DNA of 64,000 nucleotides, taken from the NCBI RefSeq assembly GCF_041679265.1, contig NZ_JBGFSM010000008.1:124001-188000 (forward strand). Reading direction: 5' to 3'. The notes below the pieces were generated by a model. It had not been told where the DNA came from. It made no database searches and saw only the letters and a program-made list of their open reading frames with translations. Every line of letters begins with the position of its first letter. Position 1 is the first letter of the stretch. A program made the translations under genes and the position numbers. Source of the DNA: Autumnicola sp041679265. Its GTDB lineage: Bacteria > Bacteroidota > Bacteroidia > Flavobacteriales > Flavobacteriaceae. Positions 17,648 to 26,696 of this stretch are shown here, piece by piece.

Positions 17648-18646
17648 ATGAGTACAAAAATTGGAATTAACGGTTTTGGCCGGATCGGGCGAATAGCATT
17701 TAGAATAGCGGCTGAAAAGAATGATGTTGAAGTTGTGGCAATTAATGATTTGCTGGAAGTGGAACATTTAGCTTATTTGTTAACTCATGATTCGGTGCAT
17801 GGGAAATTTAAAGGAGATGTTTCTGTAAAAGATGGAAATCTTGTGGTAAACGGTAAAACCATTCGTGTAACTGCAGAGCGCAATCCTGAGGATTTGAAGT
17901 GGGATGAAGCCGGAGCTGAAGTTATTTTGGAATGTACCGGTATCTTCACCTTAAAAGATAAAGCTGAGGCGCACCTTAAAGCGGGAGCGAAAAAAGTAGT
18001 GATCTCTGCTCCGTCAAAAGATGCTCCAATGTTTGTAATGGGAGTTAATCATAAGGAAGTTAAAGCAGAAGATAAAGTGATTTCAGGAGCTTCCTGTACC
18101 ACCAACTGTCTTGCACCCTTAGCTAAAATTATGGAAGATGAATTTGGTATTGTTGAAGGCTTAATGACCACTGTTCATGCCAGTACATCTACACAATTTA
18201 CTGTAGATTCCCCTTCTAAAAAGAACTACAGGTTAGGAAGAAGTGCTATGGCTAATATTATTCCTAGCTCCACCGGTGCTGCGGTAGCAGTAACAAAAGT
18301 GATTCCAGAATTAAAAGGCAAACTAACAGGTATGGCTTTCCGGGTACCTACCACAGATGTTTCTGTAGTGGATCTTACCGTAAGAACAGAAAAATCTGTT
18401 TCTTATGATGATATTAAAGCAGCATTTAAAAAGGCTGCGGAAGGAGACTTTAAAGGAGTGATCTCCTATACGGAAGAAGCTGTGGTTTCCCAGGATTATG
18501 TTTCCAATCCACACACCTGTAATTTTGATGCTGAAGCCGGTATTGCCCTTAATGACAATTTCTTTAAATTAATTGCATGGTATGATAATGAGTATGGGTA
18601 CTCCGCAAAATTGATTGATTTAGCTGCTCACGTTGCTTCACTATAA
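17648..18646 (+). CDS. gap: Type I glyceraldehyde-3-phosphate dehydrogenase
   Basis: A 332-residue GAPDH with the NAD-binding INGFGRIGR, the catalytic ASCTTNC (Cys150), the base His177 in TTVHAST, and the C-terminal WYDNEYGYS. The acidic pair in AINDL after the second strand favours NAD. It is cotranscribed with pfkA and closed by a strong terminator, and so is likely the main glycolytic enzyme. Confidence 0.96.
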   Translation: MSTKIGINGFGRIGRIAFRIAAEKNDVEVVAINDLLEVEHLAYLLTHDSVHGKFKGDVSVKDGNLVVNGKTIRVTAERNPEDLKWDEAGAEVILECTGIFTLKDKAEAHLKAGAKKVVISAPSKDAPMFVMGVNHKEVKAEDKVISGASCTTNCLAPLAKIMEDEFGIVEGLMTTVHASTSTQFTVDSPSKKNYRLGRSAMANIIPSSTGAAVAVTKVIPELKGKLTGMAFRVPTTDVSVVDLTVRTEKSVSYDDIKAAFKKAAEGDFKGVISYTEEAVVSQDYVSNPHTCNFDAEAGIALNDNFFKLIAWYDNEYGYSAKLIDLAAHVASL

Positions 18647-18657
18647 TTACTCACTAG

Positions 18658-18726
18658 GCCTGAAAATACGTTTAGCTGTAATTTATGTACAGGAACGTGA
18701 TTTTCAGGCTTTTTTTATCTCTTATT
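18658..18726 (+). terminator. Terminator of pfkA-gap
   Basis: GCCTGAAAATACG (18658-18670) pairs with CGTGATTTTCAGGC (18706-18719) around a long loop and is followed by a run of T. Confidence 0.8.
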
Positions 18727-18743
18727 ATCTCAAATAAAAAGTT

Positions 18744-19613
18744 ATGATTTTAATTACCGACGGGGGATCTACCAAATGTGACTGGATTCTTTTGGATCAT
18801 CAGGGAGAACAGGTGTTTAAAACCCGTACAAAGGGATTAAATCCTGCGGTATTCCCAGAAATGGTACTGGAACAACGTATAGAGGAAAATCCTGAACTCC
18901 GGTCTGTCAAAGACCAGATAGAAAAAGTTCATTTTTTTGGTGCGGGTTGCGGAACAGAAACACCACGTAAATTGCTTCAGGATATCATTGGGAATTTTTT
19001 CACTAATGCAGATGAAGTACTGGTAAGGGAAGATACTGTAGCCGCGGTCTATGCTACCGGAACCAATCCGGGAGTAGTATGTATCCTGGGAACGGGTTCC
19101 AATAGCAGTTATTTTGATGGAAAGGAGATTCACCAAACCATACCTTCGCTGGGCTATATTCTTATGGACGAGGCCAGCGGGAATTACTTCGGAAAAAGAC
19201 TTATCCGGGATTATTATTATAAAAGGATGCCTCCGGAACTGGTGGCAAAATTTGAAGAGAAATTTAACCTGGATTCAGATGACATTAAAAAGAACCTTTA
19301 CAGAAGGGAAAATCCTAATACTTATCTTGCTTCTTTTGCAGAATTCATCTTTACAAACGAAAGGAACGGTTACTTTTATAAACTGGTTTACGAAGGTATA
19401 CATGATTTTGTGCAAACCCGCGTACTCTGTTACAAACAGGCGCAAAGTGTACCAATCCACTTTATTGGGAGCATAGCCTATTTTAGTGAAGACATCATTA
19501 GGGCAGTATTACAACCATACGGACTGGAAATAGGAAATATAGTTCGTCGTCCCATCGATGGATTAATAGAACATTACAGGACCAATTTTTTCAATAAAAC
19601 TACTCAGGATTAA
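18744..19613 (+). CDS. BadF/BadG-type ATPase, N-acetylglucosamine-kinase-like
   Basis: A 289-residue actin-fold (ASKHA) kinase. The N-terminal DGGSTKCDWILLD is the phosphate-1 loop, GTGSNS (about residue 114) is the second phosphate loop, and LMDEASGNYFGK is typical of the BadF/BadG/BcrA/BcrD family branch with amino-sugar kinases. In Bacteroidota such stand-alone copies are usually annotated as N-acetylglucosamine kinase; the substrate remains an inference. It lies between the glycolytic pair and yifB, with its own terminator. Confidence 0.85.
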   Translation: MILITDGGSTKCDWILLDHQGEQVFKTRTKGLNPAVFPEMVLEQRIEENPELRSVKDQIEKVHFFGAGCGTETPRKLLQDIIGNFFTNADEVLVREDTVAAVYATGTNPGVVCILGTGSNSSYFDGKEIHQTIPSLGYILMDEASGNYFGKRLIRDYYYKRMPPELVAKFEEKFNLDSDDIKKNLYRRENPNTYLASFAEFIFTNERNGYFYKLVYEGIHDFVQTRVLCYKQAQSVPIHFIGSIAYFSEDIIRAVLQPYGLEIGNIVRRPIDGLIEHYRTNFFNKTTQD

Positions 19614-19635
19614 AAAATTATCTGAGGAATTATAG

Positions 19636-19666
19636 AAGCCGGTTTCATGTTGAAGCCGGCTTTTTT
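19636..19666 (+). terminator. Terminator after the BadF-type kinase
   Basis: AAGCCGGTTTCA (19636-19647) pairs with TGAAGCCGGCTT (19651-19662), with one G-T wobble, followed by a T-run. Confidence 0.8.
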
Positions 19667-19748
19667 GTTGAATTATTTTCAGGAGAAGAAAAAATATCTC
19701 CCTTCAACATAAATTTTTTATTACTTTTAAAAGATTCAATTTTATTAA

Positions 19749-21287
19749 ATGCTGGTAAAAGTCTACGGTAGTGCCGTTTTTGGAGTAGAGGCCACAACTA
19801 TAACCGTTGAGGTTAATGTTGCCACAGGAATAGGTTATCATCTGGTAGGTTTACCAGACAATGCGGTAAAAGAAAGCAGTTTCAGGATTGCTGCTGCTTT
19901 ACAGAATAACACCTTTAAATTTCCTGGAAAGAAAATTATTGTAAATATGGCTCCGGCAGATCTTCGCAAAGAAGGCTCTGCCTACGATCTTACCTTCGCT
20001 CTGGGTATTCTTGCTGCTTCAGAGCAAATTAAAGCTGAAAAAATAGCAGATTACATTATAATGGGGGAGCTTTCTCTTGATGGTAGCCTTCAGCCTATAA
20101 GAGGTGCACTCCCTATTGCAATTAAAGCAAAAGAAGAAGGGTTTAAAGGATTTATCCTGCCCGTCCAAAATGCTAAAGAAGCCGCTATAGTTAAGGGGCT
20201 TGAAGTTTATGGTGTTAAAAATTTACTTGAGGTAATCCAATTTTTTAATGAAGGTGCCCCGTTAGAACCTACTCTTATTAATACCAGGGAAGAATTCTAT
20301 AAAAATCTGGATAATCCAGATCATGATTTTGCAGATGTAAAAGGACAGGAATCCATTAAGCGTTGTATGGAGATTGCTGCGGCCGGGGGACATAATATTA
20401 TACTAATTGGTCCTCCCGGCGCGGGTAAAACTATGCTGGCCAAGCGATTACCCAGTATTTTACCGCCCATGACTTTACATGAAGCACTGGAAACCACAAA
20501 AATACATAGTGTCGTTGGCCGGGTTAAAGAAAACGTGGGTTTAATGTCCCAGAGGCCGTTTAGGAGTCCGCACCATACCATTTCAGATGTTGCATTGGTA
20601 GGAGGTGGGGCTTATCCCCAGCCGGGAGAAATTTCCCTTTCTCATAACGGGGTTCTTTTTCTGGACGAATTACCGGAATTTAAAAGAAGTGTGCTGGAGG
20701 TAATGCGGCAGCCCCTGGAAGATCGGGAAGTCACTATTTCAAGAGCTAAATTTACCGTTACCTATCCTTCCAGTTTTATGCTGGTGGCCAGTATGAATCC
20801 CAGCCCCAGCGGATTTTTTAACGATCCCGGAGGGCCAGCTACTTCCTCTCCCGCAGAAATGCAACGGTACATGAGCAGGATTAGTGGCCCCTTACTGGAC
20901 CGTATAGATATTCATATAGAAGTTACACCCGTACCCTTTGAAAAGTTAACCGAAGAGAGAAAAGGGGAAAGCAGCAGGGTGATCAGAGAACGGGTAACCC
21001 ATGCAAGAAAAAAACAGACAGAGCGTTTTAAAGATTTTGAGAATGTACACTATAATGCGCAGATGAACGTAAAGCATATACGGGAATTTTGTGGATTGGG
21101 AGATTCTTCCAAACAACTGCTCAAAACCGCAATGGAACGCCTTAATCTCTCAGCAAGGGCCTACGACCGTATCTTAAAGGTTTCACGAACAATAGCAGAT
21201 TTGGAAGCTTCAGATGATATTAAAGATATACACATAAGCGAGGCCATTCAATATCGCAGCCTGGACCGTGAGGGCTGGTTGGGGTAA
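19749..21287 (+). CDS. yifB: YifB/ComM family Mg-chelatase-like AAA+ ATPase
   Basis: A 512-residue protein with an N-terminal ChlI-associated domain (about residues 1-165, VKVYGSAVFGVEATTITVEV), an AAA+ core with Walker A GPPGAGKT (about 221-228) and Walker B VLFLDELPEF, and the C-terminal Mg-chelatase subunit (about 400-510). ComM in transforming bacteria is a branch-migration helicase for integrating incoming DNA. Full length with intact motifs suggests a working enzyme. It stands alone. Confidence 0.93.
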   Translation: MLVKVYGSAVFGVEATTITVEVNVATGIGYHLVGLPDNAVKESSFRIAAALQNNTFKFPGKKIIVNMAPADLRKEGSAYDLTFALGILAASEQIKAEKIADYIIMGELSLDGSLQPIRGALPIAIKAKEEGFKGFILPVQNAKEAAIVKGLEVYGVKNLLEVIQFFNEGAPLEPTLINTREEFYKNLDNPDHDFADVKGQESIKRCMEIAAAGGHNIILIGPPGAGKTMLAKRLPSILPPMTLHEALETTKIHSVVGRVKENVGLMSQRPFRSPHHTISDVALVGGGAYPQPGEISLSHNGVLFLDELPEFKRSVLEVMRQPLEDREVTISRAKFTVTYPSSFMLVASMNPSPSGFFNDPGGPATSSPAEMQRYMSRISGPLLDRIDIHIEVTPVPFEKLTEERKGESSRVIRERVTHARKKQTERFKDFENVHYNAQMNVKHIREFCGLGDSSKQLLKTAMERLNLSARAYDRILKVSRTIADLEASDDIKDIHISEAIQYRSLDREGWLG

Positions 21288-21361
21288 ATGGTAAGAATTC
21301 ATCAAATTCTTAAAACTTAAAAGTAGAACTGTTATATTTACGGGCAACAAGACCTTAAACA

Positions 21362-22522
21362 ATGAAAAGAATTCTGATACTGCTTATTTCCCTGGCCATT
21401 ATTGGATGTAAAGGGGATCAATCTACAGATATGGAAAAATCCTCAGTACCTGAAACAGACAGTATAATTGATGAAAATATTATCCCATCTTCCATCACAG
21501 GGGAGGAGAAAGTTGAATTTACTGTGGAAGAAGCTAATAAACTTGCCCAACTTCCTTTAAACTGTATAGCCACCGAGTATCCCAATAAGCTGGGGCAAAC
21601 CCTCGAAAATGCCGAAGCTATTGGAGAACCTAAAGAATTACATCCTGCCTTTTATGGTTGTTTTGACTGGCATTCCTCAGTTCATGCGCACTGGTCCCTT
21701 GTAAGCCTTTTGAAACAGTTTCCGGATCTCGAAAATAAAGAGCAAATAAGGGAGACGCTTAAAAAATCCCTTTCTGCTGAAAATATTAATGCTGAAGTGG
21801 AATATTTTAAAAGGCCGCAAAGTGATTCCTATGAGCGAACTTATGGCTGGGCTTGGCTTCTTAAATTAGCTGAAGAATTGAAAACCTGGGACGATCCTCT
21901 GGCAAAAGAGTTAACGCAAAACCTTCAGCCACTTACAGATTTAGTGGTAAACCGGTTTACAGAATTTCTCCCAAAATTAAATTACCCTATTCGTGTTGGC
22001 GAACACGAGAATACAGCCTTTGCATTAAGTTTCGCCTATGATTATGCTGAAGCGGTGGATAATAGGGGTTTAATGGAACTTATTTCCAAACGCGCCAAAG
22101 ATTTCTATTTAAAGGATGATAATTGCCCGGTTAGCTGGGAGCCTGGAGGATTCGATTTTCTCTCTCCCTGCCTTGAAGAGGTGGATATCATGCAAAAAGT
22201 ACTGCCCAAGAATGCCTTTAATCTTTGGATAGAAGATTTTATGCCGGAGCTTAAAAGTGAAGATTTTGCCATGGAAGTAGGTGAGGTTTCCGATCGTACT
22301 GATGGAAAACTCGTGCATTTGGATGGCCTTAACTTTAGCAGGGCATGGGTGTTTTATCACCTGGCCAATAAATATCCTGATGATTTTAAACATCTTGAAA
22401 CTCTTGCCAATGAGCACGTGGCCTATTCTTTCCCTAATCTTATGGAAGATAGTTACGAAGGAGGTCACTGGCTGGGCAGCTTTGCCATTTATGCTTTAAA
22501 ACAAAGCAAAGCGGGGGAGTGA
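21362..22522 (+). CDS. DUF2891 family lipoprotein
   Basis: A 386-residue protein with a lipobox (IIGC, Cys about residue 16) and a DUF2891 body recognisable by CFDWHSSVHAHWSL, ERTYGWAWLLKLAEEL, HENTAFALSFAYDYA and the C-terminal YEGGHWLGSFAIYAL. The many conserved His, Trp and Glu residues suggest an alpha/alpha-barrel enzyme, but no activity is established for the family as far as I know. Its TGA overlaps the GTG start of the NRAMP-like gene by 4 bases, so the two are translationally coupled. This makes it the first gene of a five-gene operon with pxpABC. Confidence 0.85.
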   Translation: MKRILILLISLAIIGCKGDQSTDMEKSSVPETDSIIDENIIPSSITGEEKVEFTVEEANKLAQLPLNCIATEYPNKLGQTLENAEAIGEPKELHPAFYGCFDWHSSVHAHWSLVSLLKQFPDLENKEQIRETLKKSLSAENINAEVEYFKRPQSDSYERTYGWAWLLKLAEELKTWDDPLAKELTQNLQPLTDLVVNRFTEFLPKLNYPIRVGEHENTAFALSFAYDYAEAVDNRGLMELISKRAKDFYLKDDNCPVSWEPGGFDFLSPCLEEVDIMQKVLPKNAFNLWIEDFMPELKSEDFAMEVGEVSDRTDGKLVHLDGLNFSRAWVFYHLANKYPDDFKHLETLANEHVAYSFPNLMEDSYEGGHWLGSFAIYALKQSKAGE

Positions 22523-23739
22523 GAAAATTTTTAAACCAGCTGGGTCCGGGTGTATTAGTCTCTGCGGCTTTTATAGGCCCGGGTACGGTTACTGTTTGTA
22601 CGCTGGCTGGTGTAAATTTTCAATATGGTTTGCTCTGGGCCCTGTTGCTCTCTGTTATTTCCTGTATTGTACTTCAGGAAATGGCGGCAAGAGTGGGTTT
22701 AATCTCTCAAAAAGGCTTAAGCGACTGTATAAGGGACGAGATTAAACATCCCGGGCTTAGGCTTCTTTCCCTGGTGCTTATCTTCGCTGCCATAGCAGTG
22801 GGAAATGCGGCTTACGAGGCAGGAAATATTACCGGTGCAGTACTGGGAATGGAAGCTTTTTTTGGAAGCGGCAATTTTGCCGTTGGTGGATTACAATTAA
22901 ACTTCTGGAGCCTTATTGTTGGAGCGGCTGCTTTTACGATGCTGGCTATTGGAAATTATAAAATTCTGGAAAGGATCTTTATCGCTTTAGTAGTTTTGAT
23001 GAGCTTTTCTTTTCTCATTACAGCGGCCATTACCAAACCAGATTTGTCAAAAATCATGCATGGCCTTATTCCCTCCGCAAATTCTGCTGAATTATTAACT
23101 GTAATCGCTCTTATTGGTACTACCGTAGTTCCTTATAATCTTTTTTTACATGCCTCCCTGGTGAGTGAAAAATGGAAAAATGCACGTGATCTGCCTGTTG
23201 CCCGTAAAGAACTCATTATTTCCATAATTCTTGGTGGGCTGGTTTCTATGGCTATAGTCATTTGCGGTGCATCTTCAAATCTTAATCAGGTTTCTTCAGC
23301 AGCAGATATGGCGGCAGGCCTGGAACCCTTATTTGGCAAAACGGCAACGTTTTTTATGGCCATTGGACTGCTGGCAGCGGGCATAACTTCTTCCATCACC
23401 GCGCCACTTGCAGCAGCTTACGTGGTTAAAGGCTGCCTTGGGTGGTCTGCCGGAATGAATTCCTTTAAGTTTAAAGCAGTCTGGGCGCTGGTCCTTTTGC
23501 TGGGTGTGCTATTCTCTTCTTTAGGTCTAAAGCCTATCCAGATTATCCGTTTCGCGCAAATTGCCAACGGAATATTACTGCCTGTCATTGCAATTTTCTT
23601 ATTTTGGGTGGTAAACCAAAAATCGGTGCTTGGGAGGTATCGCAATAATAGGCTGCAAAACAGTATTGCAGTAATTATTATTGGCATTGCATTCTTCCTG
23701 GGCTTAAAATCGATTTATGTGGTGATCTCAAATTTTTAG
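22519..23739 (+). CDS. NRAMP-fold transporter lacking canonical metal ligands
   Basis: A 406-residue membrane protein with about 11 hydrophobic segments of the NRAMP/LeuT fold. It starts at a GTG overlapping the preceding stop. The TM1 metal motif DPGN reads GPGT (residues 20-23), and the TM6 motif MPH reads VPY (204-206), followed by NLFLHASLV. Asp, Asn and Met that bind Mn2+ or Fe2+ in true NRAMP proteins are therefore missing. It sits 3 bases before pxpA. Bacillus subtilis also has an NRAMP-like gene (ycsG) beside its 5-oxoprolinase genes, so a role in moving 5-oxoproline or a related solute is more likely than metal uptake; this is an inference. Confidence 0.85.
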   Translation: MRKFLNQLGPGVLVSAAFIGPGTVTVCTLAGVNFQYGLLWALLLSVISCIVLQEMAARVGLISQKGLSDCIRDEIKHPGLRLLSLVLIFAAIAVGNAAYEAGNITGAVLGMEAFFGSGNFAVGGLQLNFWSLIVGAAAFTMLAIGNYKILERIFIALVVLMSFSFLITAAITKPDLSKIMHGLIPSANSAELLTVIALIGTTVVPYNLFLHASLVSEKWKNARDLPVARKELIISIILGGLVSMAIVICGASSNLNQVSSAADMAAGLEPLFGKTATFFMAIGLLAAGITSSITAPLAAAYVVKGCLGWSAGMNSFKFKAVWALVLLLGVLFSSLGLKPIQIIRFAQIANGILLPVIAIFLFWVVNQKSVLGRYRNNRLQNSIAVIIIGIAFFLGLKSIYVVISNF

Positions 23740-23742
23740 AAA

Positions 23743-24480
23743 ATGAAGAAAATCCATATTAACTGCGACCTTGGAGAAGGTGCAGCCTTTGATGCCCAAC
23801 TAATGCCTTTCCTCTCTGCCTGTAACATTGCCTGTGGTGGGCATGCTGGGGACGAGGAGAGCATTAGAAGAACCATAGCGCTTGCCATTGCCAATAATGT
23901 AGAAGTAGGGGCACATCCTTCTTATCCCGATAGAGAAAATTTTGGACGCAAATCCCTGGAGATATCTGCTGAAGATCTTAAAGCGTCCATCAAGAGCCAG
24001 GTGAAACTGCTGCAAAAAATAGCCGGAGAAAGAGGGGTAAAGCTAACGCATGTAAAACCTCATGGCTCGCTTTATAACGATGCGGCAAAAGAGGAAAAAA
24101 TTGCTCAGCTGGTCCTGGATTCTCTAAGCGATATTGAAGGTGATTTTTCGCTTTACGCACCATTTGGATCTGTGATATCCCGGCTTGCAAAAGGGAAATT
24201 TAAAGTGGTTTTTGAAGCTTTCGCAGACAGAAATTATACGCAGGATCTGCAACTTGTTTCACGTGCAAATCCTGAAGCTGTTTTGCATGAAAAGGAAGCG
24301 GTTTTCAGGCATATTTTTAGCATGTATTCTGAAGGAAAAATAAAGGCCATAAATGATGAGGAAATCTATATAAAAGCCGACACTTTTTGTCTTCATAGCG
24401 ACACTAAAAATTCAGTTGAAATCCTTAAGTTTTTAGATCTAAAATTGCAGGAAAATAATATTAAAATCGCAAAGTTATGA
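23743..24480 (+). CDS. pxpA: 5-oxoprolinase subunit A (LamB/YcsF family)
   Basis: A 245-residue protein of the LamB/YcsF family, with the family motifs INCDLGEG, NIACGGHAGD, GAHPSYPDRENFGRK and HVKPHGSLYN. PxpA with PxpB and PxpC cleaves the damage product 5-oxoproline (pyroglutamate) to glutamate using ATP. It starts 3 bases after the NRAMP-like gene, and its stop overlaps the pxpB start by 4 bases (ATGA), marking tight coupling. Confidence 0.95.
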   Translation: MKKIHINCDLGEGAAFDAQLMPFLSACNIACGGHAGDEESIRRTIALAIANNVEVGAHPSYPDRENFGRKSLEISAEDLKASIKSQVKLLQKIAGERGVKLTHVKPHGSLYNDAAKEEKIAQLVLDSLSDIEGDFSLYAPFGSVISRLAKGKFKVVFEAFADRNYTQDLQLVSRANPEAVLHEKEAVFRHIFSMYSEGKIKAINDEEIYIKADTFCLHSDTKNSVEILKFLDLKLQENNIKIAKL

Positions 24481-25211
24481 ACGGTAAATTTCCTAAAATT
24501 TCCCCAATGGGAGAGCGGGCAGTTCTGGTAGAATTTGAGCCGGAAATAAGCCAGGAAGTGCTGGAGAAAGTACTTTTTTATAAAGATAAAATCTCGCTTC
24601 TTTATCATGAAGTAAAACTTGAAGTAATTAACACATATAACTCGTTATTAATTAAGTACATTTCATCTATAGAAGACCTCTATGGTGAAATATTAACAAT
24701 TAAAACCCTGTTTCAGGAGGATGCAGTTTCCAGATATTCTAAGGCCAGGCTTTATCAACTACCCGTATGTTACAGTAAAAAATTTGGCCTGGATCTCCAA
24801 TTGATTTCCGAAGAGAAAAAGATGGAAACACAGGAGATCATTCGGTTGCATTCCAATACCATTTTTACGGTCTACTTCATCGGTTTTTTACCCGGCTTTT
24901 TGTACCTTGGCGGCCTACCTGAAGAACTCTATATTCCGCGGAAAAATGAACCGAGACTGGCCATAGAAAAAGGTGCGGTTGGCATAGGTGAAAAACAAAC
25001 GGGAATCTATCCGCAATCCAGCCCAGGCGGCTGGCAGATTATTGGTAATTGCCCGGTGCCATTCTTTGATAAAAACAAGCTTCCGCCGTGTGAAATTTCT
25101 GCCGGGGATAAAGTGAAATTTTATCCTGTTTCTGAAGAGGAATTTGAGCAGATTTCCGAAGATATAAGTAATGGAAATTTCAAATTAAAATCGGAAAAAT
25201 ATGATGGGTGA
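24477..25211 (+). CDS. pxpB: 5-oxoprolinase subunit B (KipI family)
   Basis: A 244-residue KipI-type protein: the N-terminal PMGERAVLVEFEPEIS, and the C-terminal cyclophilin-like half with FLPGFLYLGGLPEELYIPRKNEPRL and AVGIGEKQTGIYPQSSPGGWQIIG. It forms the ATP-using subunit pair with PxpC. The ATG overlaps the pxpA TGA and its own end overlaps pxpC by 11 bases. The N-terminal half (about residues 30-90) is less conserved than the C-terminal half. Confidence 0.94.
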   Translation: MNGKFPKISPMGERAVLVEFEPEISQEVLEKVLFYKDKISLLYHEVKLEVINTYNSLLIKYISSIEDLYGEILTIKTLFQEDAVSRYSKARLYQLPVCYSKKFGLDLQLISEEKKMETQEIIRLHSNTIFTVYFIGFLPGFLYLGGLPEELYIPRKNEPRLAIEKGAVGIGEKQTGIYPQSSPGGWQIIGNCPVPFFDKNKLPPCEISAGDKVKFYPVSEEEFEQISEDISNGNFKLKSEKYDG

Positions 25212-26073
25212 AATTGAAGTTTTACAGCCGGGGTTATATTCCTCAATCCAGGACCTTGGAAGAGCAGGATTTCAGAAATATGGAATTCCGCAAGGGGGAG
25301 CAATGGATATTTATGCCGCTAAAACAGCAAACCTCGTCTTAAGAAATAAAGCTAAAGATGCTGTTCTTGAAATTACCCAGATGGGCCCCAAGCTAAAATT
25401 TACTCAGGCTGCCAAAATTGCCATTTCGGGTGCAGACTTATCGCCAGTTGTAGGTGGGAAAACTGTAGCGCAAAACACAGTAGTAAAAATCAATAGTGGG
25501 GAGACCTTATCTTTTGGAAGAAGAAAATCGGGCTGCCGTGCTTATTTAGCTGTACAGGGAGGGTTTAAAACTGAAAAAATATTTGAAAGCAGGAGCTGGT
25601 ATAACGGGATAAGCAGTTTCAGTAAACTTGAAAAAGGAATGAGGCTGAAATTTGAGGTTAATGATACAGAAAAGGCAGAAACCTTTGCCGGGGTAAAGCC
25701 CTTTTCAGGATATATTACTGCAAACCATATTGAAGTTTACCCGGGACCGGAGTATGATGCCTTAACTGATGCGCAGAAATTGCTTTTAGAAAAAACCGAA
25801 TATGGCATTAGTAAGGACAATAACCGTATGGCCATACAGCTGCTGGAACCGCTGGTAAACGAACTGGATGCTATTATTACCGGCCCGGTACTGCCGGGAA
25901 CAGTCCAGCTTACCCCTTCAGGAAAAATGATTGTTCTTATGAAAGACGCTCAAACCACCGGGGGATATCCGCGAATACTTCAGCTAAGCGAAAATGGGAT
26001 GAATACTATTGCTCAGAAGGTGATGGGGGAAAGGTTCAGCTTTAAAATATTACATTATAAAGAAGACAGATAA
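25201..26073 (+). CDS. pxpC: 5-oxoprolinase subunit C (KipA family)
   Basis: A 290-residue KipA-type carboxyltransferase-like protein with YSSIQDLGRAGFQKYGIPQGGAMD at the start, AISGADLSP, YLAVQGGF and the late DAQTTGGYPRI. The start can be either of two adjacent ATG codons at 25201 and 25204. It is the last gene of the operon; no strong terminator is visible after it. Confidence 0.94.
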   Translation: MMGEIEVLQPGLYSSIQDLGRAGFQKYGIPQGGAMDIYAAKTANLVLRNKAKDAVLEITQMGPKLKFTQAAKIAISGADLSPVVGGKTVAQNTVVKINSGETLSFGRRKSGCRAYLAVQGGFKTEKIFESRSWYNGISSFSKLEKGMRLKFEVNDTEKAETFAGVKPFSGYITANHIEVYPGPEYDALTDAQKLLLEKTEYGISKDNNRMAIQLLEPLVNELDAIITGPVLPGTVQLTPSGKMIVLMKDAQTTGGYPRILQLSENGMNTIAQKVMGERFSFKILHYKEDR

Positions 26074-26214
26074 ATAAAAAGTGCCGCTTCAGCAATAGAA
26101 ATAATAAAGACCCTACTCAACATTATTTCGTGCTTCTGCGACACCTTTTTTCCCCAAAACACTTTAGCTAACTAAAATGACTATGTAAAAGTACTTTGGG
26201 AATATTCTCCCTAC

Positions 26215-26250
26215 AAGGGGAAAAATCCCCTTATTTGATATTTAGGTTTG
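26215..26250 (+). promoter_or_regulatory. Palindrome plus -7 box before the 7-TM/histidine kinase operon
   Basis: AAGGGG (26215-26220) and CCCCTT (26227-26232) form an inverted repeat with a 6-base spacer. Eleven bases further on, TAGGTTTG (26243-26250) matches the -7 consensus TAnnTTTG exactly. The palindrome falls where a -33 box should be and none is seen, which would fit an activator-dependent promoter, perhaps driven by the operon's own response regulator. Confidence 0.45.
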
Positions 26251-26318
26251 ATGTTTTTAAAGAAAAAGCTAGTTTTACGTTAACAAAATTTTAAGCATTA
26301 TTAAAATAAAAACGGTAG

Positions 26319-26696
26319 GTGGCAAAACCATTACAAAGGATTAGCGTGCAAGCAGCTAAGGAGCTTCAGGAAAGATGGAGGAAAACAAGAAGCGAAGTAA
26401 TTACCAACGGAGAAAAACATAAAGATACCTGCGAGTTTCAATTTAATCTTGATGAACTACAGGAGTATCTTGATTATGTAAGGCAAAAATCTGCTGAACA
26501 GGGTATACAAAATCCCGGAATTAGTATCTGGTTGGGAGCTTATGCGAAAACTGAAAAAAAACCGGGTTTAACAACCTTGTTCTTTTCTGCCACAAAAGAA
26601 ATTGAAACCCAAGACGGCGGTTACGAAGAAAATGAAGATATAGAGCCGTGTAACGAAGTAACCGGCAAATGGCCGCCAGAACCCTACGGCGGATGA
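26319..26696 (+). CDS. Small conserved-looking cytosolic protein of unknown function
   Basis: A 125-residue soluble protein starting at GTG, with no signal peptide or membrane segment. It opens with a helical ISVQAAKELQERW stretch and ends acidic, with GKWPPEPYGG as the tail. I recognise no family. Its TGA overlaps the ATG of the next gene (ATGA at 26693), so it is translationally coupled to the 7-TM protein and belongs to the signalling operon. It could be a partner or regulator of the membrane protein. Confidence 0.7.
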   Translation: MAKPLQRISVQAAKELQERWRKTRSEVITNGEKHKDTCEFQFNLDELQEYLDYVRQKSAEQGIQNPGISIWLGAYAKTEKKPGLTTLFFSATKEIETQDGGYEENEDIEPCNEVTGKWPPEPYGG

